From Chitinophagaceae bacterium (GTDB taxonomy: Bacteria; Bacteroidota; Bacteroidia; Chitinophagales; Chitinophagaceae), in NCBI GenBank assembly GCA_016786745.1, contig JAEUVS010000119.1, positions 1 to 32,413 on the forward strand: a DNA stretch of 32,413 nt, given 5' to 3'. How positions within the stretch are numbered: position 1 is the first letter of the stretch; the number at the start of each line of letters is the position of its first letter. This document shows, piece after piece, positions 1 through 7,476 of this stretch. Both the position numbers and the translations under genes were made by a program. Below the pieces are notes generated by a model. The model was not told where the DNA came from, ran no database searches, and saw only the letters and a program-made list of their open reading frames with translations.

Positions 1-1
1 C

Positions 2-604
2 GGTTTGCGTTACAGGATTACATTTACGCCCGACGACGCACCGGCAGATACCGTTTCGACTATTGTTTTGTTATCAGGTATCAGCTACCTCGATAAGATA
101 TATTATTTAGAAGATGGTCAGATTACGGCGCAACCTGTGTACAACGGGCGCACCGACTATGCACTTCCCGGAACGGATGGTAAGAGTAATTTCGACGAAG
201 GCGGAGGTTGTAACGGGGAGGGAATTGCAGTGGATTTAAAAAATGGCAGCATAGATCTTGACAAAACCGTCGCAAACGGCGTTTTCGGCGACGAACCGAA
301 GAACGGGGCGCAGAAAGAGGTTGAACTGCGTTACAGGATCAGCGATAATAGTAACAAAGCGTTGAACAGGTTGAAGGTTAAATTGTATTTCTTCGAAACC
401 CCCGACGATATAGACCAGGACCTTGTAGTTGAAATGAACCAGCGGCGCGAGATGGATATGTTCATCGGCCTCAATCCGCAGCCTCCCTTTCTTTCAGTGT
501 ATAATCCACCTCAAAAGAAACTTTCTGTTGCATCGAATTCTATACTTGGTGCCGCGAAGCCACGGCCACCATGTATCTTCATCGTGGGGCGCGCTCAAAA
601 ATAA
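2..604 (+). CDS. Unrecognised protein, 3' part only (upstream partner of CHAT protein)
   Basis: The reading frame is open to the left edge, so the N-terminus lies outside the window; no convincing start codon is seen near the edge. About 200 C-terminal residues are visible. I do not recognise a family. A motif LRYRI occurs twice, at the edge and about 107 residues later, and the matching 13 bases are identical at 6-18 and 327-339, which hints at repeated beta-rich units. Each copy is followed by a strand-like hydrophobic run (STIVLLSG and LKVKLYFFE). Between them lies an acidic, Gly-rich stretch with CNGEG. The tail is Pro-rich and carries a second Cys (PPCIF). The stop lies 38 bases before the likely start of the CHAT gene, so the two are probably co-transcribed and may act together. 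Function unknown. Confidence 0.75.
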   Translation, partial: GLRYRITFTPDDAPADTVSTIVLLSGISYLDKIYYLEDGQITAQPVYNGRTDYALPGTDGKSNFDEGGGCNGEGIAVDLKNGSIDLDKTVANGVFGDEPKNGAQKEVELRYRISDNSNKALNRLKVKLYFFETPDDIDQDLVVEMNQRREMDMFIGLNPQPPFLSVYNPPQKKLSVASNSILGAAKPRPPCIFIVGRAQK

Positions 605-642
605 TTTTTAGATACATTTGCCCGATACCAGCTTATAGAAAA

Positions 643-3354
643 ATGACGGGTGCACGGCGTTTAATTTTTGTTATTGTATTACTTGCTTTATTTCAGTCTC
701 CGTCCGGACAAAACGCTAATCAACTTCCCCGATATATTCAGTTATACCAGGCTGCGGAAAAATTATACTATAACGATAATACCAGCGAAGAGCAGGATAG
801 TATCGCTCTCGCAACTTACCAGGGAGTAATTAGTTTACACAGCGGTATGCCCGACAGTATTTTGTGGGACAGTTATTTCAAGACCGGAATTTATCTGCAG
901 ACAGCGAGCAAATTTGTAGAGGCCATCCCCTTTTTAAAAAAAGCAATTTTGCTGCACACATCGGTGCCTGCAATCACGGAAAAGCTGATGTATCAGCCTA
1001 ACCTTTATCTCGGTAATTCTTATTATTCGGCAAGCATGTTCGACTCAGCGGTATACCACTACAGGAAGGCTGAAGAAATAGTTGCGAAATATCCGGGTAT
1101 TGACGGTAGCGAGAGGCTTTATAACACCATTGGAGCGATGAGTTACGAATCGGGCGATTATCTTCAAAGTAAAATCTATTTCGGGAAAGCGATACAGGTG
1201 CTTTCAGGCAGAGAGCCAGGCAACAAAGCACTGATGGTAAATTATAAGAACAATCTTGCGTCGGCCTTAAGGAAACTCAAGCAGTACGATAAGGCGATGG
1301 AAATATTTACCGCGTTGCTGGATGAAAAAGTTAATCGCGATGAGATACTCCATAACATCGGTTCGATATACCTTGAACGTGGTAACGATACCATGGCGAT
1401 ACGTTACCTGTTAAAAGTGGGTTACAACGACCAGAACAAATTCAACGATCTTGGTGTGGCGTACAGCAGGGTGAATAAATCCGACTCGGCCTACTTCTAT
1501 TTCGTGAAGGCAACTGATCTTAACACCCAATTGAATGGTTCACGAAAGAACGTGCAGTACGCGATTACCTGCAAAAATATGGGCGACTACTTCGTAGCAA
1601 AAAAACTTCCTGACTCTGCGATTGCGAAGTATCACGAAGCGATTACCCAATTGGTATTTGATTTTAATGAAGCTGACACGCGATTAAATCCTTCTGAATT
1701 TAATGGATATTTTTCAGTCGTCGAGCTGTTTGAGGCGCTTTCATCCAAAGCAAAAACCTTTACGCTAAAATACCAGGATAACTACAACAAAAACGACCTT
1801 GTTTCTTCCATCAACGCCTACTATGCGCTTTACAAACTGGCGGATTATGTAATCAGGAATTATACTTCTGAAGAGGCGAAGCTGCTCCTCGCTAACCGAA
1901 AATACCTCTCGCACACCGAGCCGATTGACATCTCGTTGAAATTATTTGAAATTACCGGCGACAGCGTGTTCCTGCGTCATGCTTTCAGGTTCGATGAAAA
2001 GAATAAGGCCACAATACTGGCGCTTCAATTACAGGAAACAAGATCAAAAATAAATGCGGGTCTGCCCGTGGAGCTACTGAACCGGGAAAAGTTCCTGAAG
2101 CAGGAAATAGTAAGGTTGCAACTGAAATTGCCGGAGATTAAGGATAGTTTACAACTGGCGAAAGCAAATGATCTTTTGCTCGACAGGCAAATTGAAATCA
2201 GGGAGCTTTATAAGAAATTCGATAGCTACCCTGCTTATAAAGAACTAAAATTTATTGACAATACGATTGACGTTGCAAAGTTGCAATCCATCGTTCCGCG
2301 GAACTATGGTGTACTATCTTATCATCTTGGCGATACGAGCCTGCTTGCGTTTTACATTGCGCATAACCAGTTTGGGTATCATCAGCAAAAGATCGACAGC
2401 ACTCTAACGCGCGACATCCGCGAACTCCATGAAATTATCCAGCTGACCGATAGGAATACTTCAACCCGCGTCGCACAGCTCTCCAATCAACTTTACAAAC
2501 AGCTTATTGCGCCTTTTGAGAAGAACCTGGAAAGGGTGGCGAAGCTGATGATCATCCCGGATGATGAACTTTCATTTTTGCCTTTTGAAATTTTGCATCG
2601 TCCACAGGGCAAAATGCTCGTGAATACTCATGCAGTTTCTTACAACTATTCCTGCTCATTGCTCGATGAAAATAAAAAGAAGCGGGGCAGTCAGCAGGTG
2701 TTGGCGATGGCGCCGTTTATAAAACAATTGCCTTCGAGTGTAACTGAAATTAGTGGTTCCGACGAAAAGTTGACAGGTTCGTCGGCCACGAAGGAGGCGT
2801 TTCTAAAGTCAGCAGAAGACTTCCCTGTAATACATCTTGCAACTCACGCTACAGCGAACGATTCAGTCCCGTCAAAATCGTTTATTGATTTTTATTCTTC
2901 AAAGTTATTTACTCCCGAAATCGCTCAGCTTCAACTAGGTTCACTAGACCTCATCATACTGAGTGCGTGCGAAACGGCTAAAGGGCAACTGGTAAAAGGA
3001 GAGGGGTTAATGAGTTTAACGAGATCGTTTTCATATGCGGGATGCCGAAACATCATAGCATCATTGTGGAAAGCAGATGATGCATCAACAGGAAAAATTA
3101 GCGGGCAACTTCATAAATACCTGGGCGATGGCGTTCCTTATTCGGAGGCATTGAACAGGTCGCTGAATGATTATGTTGATAGCGATGTACCTGCGAGGTT
3201 GAAATCGCCTGCGTATTGGGCGCATTTGCGACTGATCGGAACTTTTGATGAACCGCCTGCAAGCTATTCCTATTTCATATGGATAATGGTTGGGGCAGCC
3301 GTTGTGCTCGGTGCGATTATTTTCCTTTCCATGCGGCGATCCGTACTTTCATAA
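643..3354 (+). CDS. Secreted, membrane-anchored TPR-CHAT domain protein
   Basis: About 903 residues from the ATG at 643. This start is chosen because it begins a clear signal peptide (MTGARR, then LIFVIVLLALFQ); an in-frame ATG at 571 would add 24 residues that spoil it and would overlap the previous gene. Residues from about 35 to 420 hold tetratricopeptide-like helical repeats (AIPFLKKAI, SAVYHYRKAEEI, AMEIFTALL). A helical linker follows, then a C-terminal CHAT domain, a caspase-like clan CD cysteine peptidase fold. The expected dyad is present: His735 in HLATHA and Cys776 in LSACETAKG, followed by GEGLMSLTRSF and ASLWKADD. A hydrophobic helix near residues 877-897 with the basic tail MRR suggests a C-terminal membrane anchor, placing TPR and CHAT parts in the periplasm. 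The 3' end overlaps the converging TPR membrane protein by 38 bases. The substrate is not known. Activity is inferred from the intact dyad. Confidence 0.9.
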   Translation: MTGARRLIFVIVLLALFQSPSGQNANQLPRYIQLYQAAEKLYYNDNTSEEQDSIALATYQGVISLHSGMPDSILWDSYFKTGIYLQTASKFVEAIPFLKKAILLHTSVPAITEKLMYQPNLYLGNSYYSASMFDSAVYHYRKAEEIVAKYPGIDGSERLYNTIGAMSYESGDYLQSKIYFGKAIQVLSGREPGNKALMVNYKNNLASALRKLKQYDKAMEIFTALLDEKVNRDEILHNIGSIYLERGNDTMAIRYLLKVGYNDQNKFNDLGVAYSRVNKSDSAYFYFVKATDLNTQLNGSRKNVQYAITCKNMGDYFVAKKLPDSAIAKYHEAITQLVFDFNEADTRLNPSEFNGYFSVVELFEALSSKAKTFTLKYQDNYNKNDLVSSINAYYALYKLADYVIRNYTSEEAKLLLANRKYLSHTEPIDISLKLFEITGDSVFLRHAFRFDEKNKATILALQLQETRSKINAGLPVELLNREKFLKQEIVRLQLKLPEIKDSLQLAKANDLLLDRQIEIRELYKKFDSYPAYKELKFIDNTIDVAKLQSIVPRNYGVLSYHLGDTSLLAFYIAHNQFGYHQQKIDSTLTRDIRELHEIIQLTDRNTSTRVAQLSNQLYKQLIAPFEKNLERVAKLMIIPDDELSFLPFEILHRPQGKMLVNTHAVSYNYSCSLLDENKKKRGSQQVLAMAPFIKQLPSSVTEISGSDEKLTGSSATKEAFLKSAEDFPVIHLATHATANDSVPSKSFIDFYSSKLFTPEIAQLQLGSLDLIILSACETAKGQLVKGEGLMSLTRSFSYAGCRNIIASLWKADDASTGKISGQLHKYLGDGVPYSEALNRSLNDYVDSDVPARLKSPAYWAHLRLIGTFDEPPASYSYFIWIMVGAAVVLGAIIFLSMRRSVLS

Positions 3355-3904
3355 GATACCACGTTGTTACCTGGTCGTTATACAGGTGACCAGGGTTGTT
3401 ATGGATTCTTTCCAGTAGAGGTAATGCTTTCTCAGCTTCGCCGTTTTTGAGGTAAGCAAGCGCCAGGTAGTATTCTGCATCGTCGTTCATAATTTTATTC
3501 GCGCTGTTCCTGTTTAGATTGAGGATTTGCGAAAACGCGGCAACCGCTTTTTGCGGCTCTCCCGACTTCAAGAAACTTTGTCCCTCCATGAATTTTTCTT
3601 TCAATACCGATGCGGTTTCGCCCTCTCCTCTTTGAGGGGAGTTTTCATAGGGAGCGAACCGGCTGTTAAAAAGATTTTCCGGGGTGGAAGTGTAGTATAC
3701 AAAAACCGCGGTGCCAACAATGAGCACCAGTATTGCTGCGGCGATGTTTCTGATCATACCATACATAGATCGTACTGGCGCTTTGGCGCGCTTGGCACCG
3801 CGCAGCCCAGGCATCATCTCCGCATGAATTCGCCGGATATCCTGTTTCAATCCGTACGACTTCAACGCATCTTTCAGCGATTCGTTTTCTTCCGCGTTAC
3901 TCAT
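3317..3904 (-). CDS. Single-pass membrane protein with periplasmic TPR, probable partner of the ECF sigma factor
   Basis: 195 residues. The first ~50 are charged and probably cytoplasmic. A transmembrane helix follows (IAAAILVLIVGTAVFVYY, about residues 53-71). The rest has two to three TPR-like helices (EKFMEGQSFLKSGEPQKAVAAF; AEYYLALAYLKNGEAEKALPLLE). The start codon overlaps the end of the sigma factor gene by 8 bases, so they are translationally coupled, as expected for an anti-sigma-like partner; no classical anti-sigma zinc motif is visible, so the role is inferred from context and topology. Just after the helix, the segment NSPQRGEGE is encoded by a hairpin-forming sequence (3623-3641) that resembles intergenic repeats. 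The gene converges on and overlaps the CHAT gene. Confidence 0.8.
   Translation of the reverse strand: MSNAEENESLKDALKSYGLKQDIRRIHAEMMPGLRGAKRAKAPVRSMYGMIRNIAAAILVLIVGTAVFVYYTSTPENLFNSRFAPYENSPQRGEGETASVLKEKFMEGQSFLKSGEPQKAVAAFSQILNLNRNSANKIMNDDAEYYLALAYLKNGEAEKALPLLERIHNNPGHLYNDQVTTWYLMKVRIAAWKGK
3614..3649. repeat. Repeat-like hairpin inside the TPR membrane protein gene
   Basis: On the plus strand CTCTCCTC (3623-3630), a TTT loop and GAGGGGAG (3634-3641) form an eight-pair stem with one wobble. Similar CTCCCCT...AGGGGAG hairpins are common between genes in Bacteroidota, and a related one lies at 24087-24105. Here it is read in frame and encodes SPQRGEGE in the linker after the membrane helix. 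Confidence 0.5.
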
Positions 3905-4505
3905 ATTGCAGAGCGTTTTTAAATTTTTGAGCGAGTGCAGGATTAGCGTTAAACTTTTCCTCGAGGCTCTTCATGCATTTCGCTTTTTTGTTTCTCACCA
4001 CCTGTTCATTCTGATAGTCGAGGTGCGTGAGTATTTCGGTGATTGAAAGATTTTCATAGTAAAAGGCCAGCAATATTTTCCTGCAAAGTTCACCGAGGTT
4101 TTCAATTGTATCAAATATCAACTTCCTCGATTCCCTGTTGCTGATATACTTTTCTATTTCAGGTTCGGCAACGCTCATACTGCTGCTGAATTTTTCTTCC
4201 CGCTTCAATTTGCGTCCACGTTTTTTAAGCTCGTTTAACCAGGTATTCCTGTTGATCGAGAAAAGAAAAGTTTTTACTGACGACTCGCCTCTGAATTTGT
4301 TCTGCTGAATAAGACTGATGAAAGTAAGAATAACTTCCTGGAAGATGTCTTCCGCATCTTCGCGGGTTCCCTGGTTTTGTTCTATATATGAAGAAAGTGA
4401 GTAAAAATGTTGCTCATATATGTACTTCACCGGTTCATCAATTGTCTTTCCGTTTCTTACCAGCATTATTAATTCTTCGTCCGAAAAATTCTGTGCTGCC
4501 CGCAT
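3897..4505 (-). CDS. ECF-type RNA polymerase sigma factor
   Basis: 202 residues, typical ECF length. Region 2 spans about residues 25-95 (YIYEQHFYSLSSYI, then DAEDIFQEVILTFI, then KTFLFSINRNTWLNELKKR), matching core RNA polymerase binding and -10 recognition helices. Region 4 spans about residues 135-185 (LGELCRKILLAFYYENLSITEI, then NEQVVRNKKAKCMKSLEE), the -35 recognition helix-turn-helix. The ATG at 4505 is the first good start. It is followed by the overlapping TPR membrane protein, so sigma and partner form one unit. The divergent 131-base region upstream carries repeated GTTACA motifs that could be its own operator or promoter. Regulated genes probably include the neighbouring CHAT locus, but this is inference. 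Confidence 0.92.
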   Translation of the reverse strand: MRAAQNFSDEELIMLVRNGKTIDEPVKYIYEQHFYSLSSYIEQNQGTREDAEDIFQEVILTFISLIQQNKFRGESSVKTFLFSINRNTWLNELKKRGRKLKREEKFSSSMSVAEPEIEKYISNRESRKLIFDTIENLGELCRKILLAFYYENLSITEILTHLDYQNEQVVRNKKAKCMKSLEEKFNANPALAQKFKNALQYE

Positions 4506-4542
4506 TCACTGCTGTTTTATTGGTAAACAAATCTTTCTCTTT

Positions 4543-4602
4543 TGTAACCACTCTTCCAAAAAAAATATTTTCTGTTTCCGGTTACATTGTGTTACACTAC
4601 GG
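4543..4602. promoter_or_regulatory. Repeated GTTACA/TGTAAC motifs upstream of the sigma factor
   Basis: Three copies of one heptamer core lie in the divergent spacer between the sigma factor and the PepSY-like lipoprotein: TGTAACC at 4543-4549, GGTTACA at 4580-4586 and the near-palindrome GTGTTACAC at 4589-4597. Copies two and three are direct repeats 10 bases apart, about one helical turn. They may be protein binding sites or ECF -35 elements. No matching -10 element was assigned. Confidence 0.35.
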
Positions 4603-4636
4603 ATACTAATTTATAAATCACATAAACAAGATAAAA

Positions 4637-4975
4637 ATGAGAAAAATTATTTTACCACTGGCAGTTGTAGCGATGCTCGCCGGTTCGTGTACGAAAGAAA
4701 ACATTTCAAGGCTCGGGGATATTGTTAAACAGGATGATCACGGCGGCGGCTCCGGAAGTGGCGGCTCTGGAAGCGGCGGCGGTGACAATATTCCTTCTTC
4801 CAGTGTGCCCGATTCAGTGATGAATGCCTTTAACGACAAATACCCTGGCGCTTCTGTAAGGGAGTGGAAAAAACTCGATAACGGCAATTACAAGGCTGAG
4901 TTCACCTTTAATGGTGAAGAGTGGGAAGCGATATTTTCAGCTTCAGGCGATTTACTGAAGGAGGAACGCGACTAA
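4637..4975 (+). CDS. Small PepSY-like lipoprotein with Gly/Ser linker
   Basis: 112 residues. The signal peptide ends in a lipobox (LAGSC, Cys18), so the protein is probably lipidated and anchored in a membrane facing the periplasm. Residues about 34-50 are a repetitive Gly/Ser tract (GGGSGSGGSGSGGG), a flexible spacer. The C-terminal ~60 residues (VPDSVMNAFNDKYPG, then VREWKKLDNGNYKAEF, then WEAIFSASGDLLKEE) resemble the PepSY-like putative inhibitor/beta-lactamase-inhibitor-like domain frequent in Bacteroidota lipoproteins. The gene is divergent from the ECF sigma factor and shares its regulatory spacer, so it could be a regulon member. Its exact function is unknown. Confidence 0.8.
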   Translation: MRKIILPLAVVAMLAGSCTKENISRLGDIVKQDDHGGGSGSGGSGSGGGDNIPSSSVPDSVMNAFNDKYPGASVREWKKLDNGNYKAEFTFNGEEWEAIFSASGDLLKEERD

Positions 4976-4983
4976 CGGGTGAA

Positions 4984-6273
4984 TCAAACTTTTTCAGTCA
5001 CCTTCTCCTTAAGAATTTGCTGAGCCTCCTTCCTGGGTCTTATAATCAAGCGTAGTGTCGGATCATTGGTAAGAAACGACCACAGCCAGTTGTAGGCGAG
5101 TTTCAGTTTGTTTCTGAATCCGGCGATGGGGATCAGGTGTATAAACAACCAGACGAGCCAGGCCAAAAATCCTTTGAAAAAACCTTTAGGGAGGTCAACC
5201 ACAGCTTTGTATTTGGCAATAATGGCCATGCTTCCCTTATTGTGATACCTGAAAGGTTGCATTGGTTCGTGTGCGGCGAGCCTTTGCAAATTATTGCCAA
5301 GTAGTTTTCCCTGCTGAATCGCCACCTGCGCAAGCTGGGGATGGCCATTGGGATAATCCGGATCTGAAGCCTGGTAACAAATGTCGCCGATCGCGAAAAT
5401 ATTATTGCAATCCTTTACGCGGTTGAATTCATCTACCAAAATTCTTCTTCCCCGTCCAATACTGGTTTGCGGTATCCCCGGGGCTTCGCGTGCTATTACA
5501 CCGGAAGCCCAAACAACTGTTGACGAAGGAATGGTTTCTCCATTCGCGAGAATTACTTTTTGATTTACGTAATCTTTTACGGCGGTATTGAGAACGATTG
5601 TTACGCCAAGTTTATTAAGGACTTTATACGCCTCTGCCTGCGATTTTTTGCTCATTGCACCAAGCAGCGATGGACCGGCGTCAATCAAATATATTTTACC
5701 CCGCAGGTTGGTAAGCTCAGGATAATCCTTTCGCAGGATATTCTTTCTCATTTCAGCGAGCATCCCGGAAATTTCAACGCCTGTCGGTCCACCACCTGCA
5801 ATCACTATGTTCTGCAATTTTTCACGTTCGGGACCATCGCTCAGCCTGATCACTTTTTCGATGTTAAGGAGAACGGTATTCCTGAAATTCAGCGCGTCGT
5901 CAATCGTTTTCATTGGCAGCGCCTGCTTCTTCATATTTTCTATTCCAAAATAATTTGTTTCGGTACCCATGGCAAGTACCAACACATCGTATTCGAGATT
6001 ACCTGTATCGGTTTCTACAATATTATTCTGAACGTCGATATTGATGACCGTGCCCATGTAATACCGGAAATTCGTTTTACCCTGGAACATTTTCCGGAAC
6101 GGATATGAAATGTTCGAGGGTTCAATAAATGCCGTGGATACCTGGTAAACAAGTGGAGGGAAAAAATGGTAGTTATTGGTGTCGACCAGTGTAACGTGAA
6201 AGTCCTTTTTGCAAACGAGTTTTTTGGAGAGATTCAATCCTGCAAATCCGCCTCCTGCTATCACAATCTTCAT
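4984..6273 (-). CDS. ndh: Type II NADH:quinone oxidoreductase (NDH-2)
   Basis: 429 residues from the ATG at 6273. This start puts the FAD-binding beta-alpha-beta motif right at the N-terminus (MKIVIAGGGFAGL); a GTG seven codons upstream is less likely because it lies on the promoter. A second dinucleotide motif for NADH is at about residues 156-170 (NIVIAGGGPTGVEISG). The FAD-phosphate motif appears as FAIGDIC. A hydrophobic, amphipathic C-terminal region (FLAWLVWLFIHLIPIAGF) fits the peripheral membrane attachment of NDH-2. It transfers electrons from NADH to quinone without pumping protons. It stands alone, with a good promoter directly upstream. The convergent lipoprotein gene ends 8 bases from its stop. 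Confidence 0.9.
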   Translation of the reverse strand: MKIVIAGGGFAGLNLSKKLVCKKDFHVTLVDTNNYHFFPPLVYQVSTAFIEPSNISYPFRKMFQGKTNFRYYMGTVINIDVQNNIVETDTGNLEYDVLVLAMGTETNYFGIENMKKQALPMKTIDDALNFRNTVLLNIEKVIRLSDGPEREKLQNIVIAGGGPTGVEISGMLAEMRKNILRKDYPELTNLRGKIYLIDAGPSLLGAMSKKSQAEAYKVLNKLGVTIVLNTAVKDYVNQKVILANGETIPSSTVVWASGVIAREAPGIPQTSIGRGRRILVDEFNRVKDCNNIFAIGDICYQASDPDYPNGHPQLAQVAIQQGKLLGNNLQRLAAHEPMQPFRYHNKGSMAIIAKYKAVVDLPKGFFKGFLAWLVWLFIHLIPIAGFRNKLKLAYNWLWSFLTNDPTLRLIIRPRKEAQQILKEKVTEKV

Positions 6274-6293
6274 CCGGATATTCTTTTGAAACA

Positions 6294-6326
6294 CAAAGAT
6301 ATAAATAAAAAAATAGGGCCCGCAAA
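6294..6326 (-). promoter_or_regulatory. Bacteroidota-type promoter for the NDH-2 gene
   Basis: Minus strand: TTTG (6326-6323), 21 bases, then TATCTTTG (6301-6294), matching -33 TTTG and -7 TAnnTTTG. Transcription would begin near 6287, about 14 bases before the ATG at 6273. Confidence 0.65.
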
Positions 6327-6388
6327 TGAAAGAGAAGGAGAGCGGAGAGCGGCAATATACTCTTTCTCCACTCTCTTTCTGTTTCTGT

Positions 6389-6422
6389 AAAAAAATAGGG
6401 CCCCGGATAGAAATCCAGGGCC
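6389..6422 (-). terminator. Rho-independent-like terminator, minus strand, with no gene upstream
   Basis: On the minus strand GGCCCTGGAT (6422-6413), a four-base loop and ATCCGGGGCC (6408-6399) pair in ten positions with one mismatch. They are followed by CTATTTTTTT. No annotated minus-strand gene ends here, so the transcript it would end is unknown. Confidence 0.55.
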
Positions 6423-6482
6423 GTGTTTTAAATCCAATATCCTATGAAAAACCTACACCTGTAAGGCGAATGATGTGCCAAT

Positions 6483-6510
6483 CGGTTTTTACGCTTAAAA
6501 CCGTCTTTTT
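6483..6510 (+). terminator. Weak terminator-like hairpin
   Basis: CGGTTTT (6483-6489), a seven-base loop, and AAAACCG (6497-6503) form a perfect seven-pair stem followed by TCTTTTT. The stem is AT-rich, so this is a weak call. It could end a short plus-strand RNA starting in the same spacer. Confidence 0.3.
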
Positions 6511-6621
6511 CAGCCCTGATTTTGTCCCAGTTTTGGAATAATTTTCTGACTATGGGAACATGAGCAAATCGTCACAATTTCCACTGTGCCTCGCCGTTAT
6601 TGTCCCAAATCCGAAATTCCT

Positions 6622-7452
6622 ATGCTAAATCCGAATAAAAGGGTGGCGGCTGCCTGCGTTTTCGCGCTGTTCGTTTTTACAGCCTGCAAGAAAAACCTTT
6701 CCCTCGACCAGTTAAGCGAAACCGATGCGGTAATTGAAACGGCTCCCGCTGTTCATAGTGCGGTAAAAACGTATGTTAACGATAATTGCGCCGGCTATTA
6801 TAAAGCCATACCAACGCGCTACGATTCAAGCGCTAAAAAGTATCCGCTTATATTGTTTATCCACGGTATCGGCGAACTGGGCACCGACCTCTCGAAAATG
6901 CTTCGGGCAGGTTTACCCAGGCTGATCAATAAAAAGCAGTTTCCGCCCGATTTCGACGTGAACGGACAGCATTTTTCATTCATTGTTATTTCACCACAGT
7001 TTAAAAAGTGGCCCAGCAATGCCGACGTAAAAAATGTGCTGGATTACGCGGTAAAAAAGTTCAGGGTCGACACTTCGCGCATATACGTAACCGGTTTAAG
7101 CATGGGTGGAGGAGTTACCTGGGAATTTGACGCCGAATACGGTGCGTCGGTGGCAGCTATCGTCCCGATATGCGGGGGCTCGTGGCCCGATCCTAAAAGG
7201 TCGGCGAAAATAGCCTCGTTTAACCTGCCTGTCTGGGCATTCCATAACGTTGACGATAAAACGGTTCCCGTTTCGTACACTATCGATTATGTAACGGGCA
7301 TAAACAGTCATAATCCGGCCGTAAAAGCGAAGTATACAACCTGGCCCACCGGTGGTCATGATTCATGGACAAGAGCCTACGATCCTGCTACGAAAGTTGA
7401 TGGTAAAAATGTTTATGAATGGATGCTTCAGTATAAAAGGGGAGTGAAATAA
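6622..7452 (+). CDS. Lipoprotein alpha/beta-hydrolase, putative esterase (copy 1)
   Basis: 276 residues from the ATG at 6622, chosen because it starts the signal peptide; the upstream in-frame ATG at 6586 adds a charged, unlikely leader. The lipobox is FTAC (Cys22). The fold is an alpha/beta hydrolase of the polyhydroxybutyrate depolymerase/CE1-like esterase group. LILFIHGIGE gives the oxyanion-hole strand, GLSMGG contains nucleophile Ser160, DDKTVP the acid (Asp211 or 212) and GGHDSW the base His246. The secreted lipoprotein form suggests hydrolysis of esters on external polymers such as acylated polysaccharides, but the substrate is unknown. It is followed 24 bases later by a paralog of the same design. 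Confidence 0.85.
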   Translation: MLNPNKRVAAACVFALFVFTACKKNLSLDQLSETDAVIETAPAVHSAVKTYVNDNCAGYYKAIPTRYDSSAKKYPLILFIHGIGELGTDLSKMLRAGLPRLINKKQFPPDFDVNGQHFSFIVISPQFKKWPSNADVKNVLDYAVKKFRVDTSRIYVTGLSMGGGVTWEFDAEYGASVAAIVPICGGSWPDPKRSAKIASFNLPVWAFHNVDDKTVPVSYTIDYVTGINSHNPAVKAKYTTWPTGGHDSWTRAYDPATKVDGKNVYEWMLQYKRGVK

Positions 7453-7476
7453 ACACTATCTTTATAAGGTTCAATT

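Larger units (their letters stand above)
6274..6621. other. 348-base intergenic stretch with repeats and hairpins
   Basis: This divergent spacer holds the NDH-2 promoter, a 15-base direct repeat AAAAAAATAGGGCCC (6307-6321 and 6389-6403), a purine-rich tract around 6326-6350, a minus-strand terminator-like hairpin (6389-6422) and an AT-rich hairpin with a T tail on the plus strand (6483-6510). No coding frame here looks real. A small RNA is possible but not shown. Confidence 0.6.

Noticed and set aside
571..642. Upstream start for the CHAT protein
   Set aside because: It adds 24 residues in front of a good signal peptide and overlaps the previous gene.
7457..7464. TATCTTTA as a separate promoter for esterase copy 2
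   Set aside because: The last base of the box is wrong, no -33 was found, and the 24-base gap fits a shared transcript.
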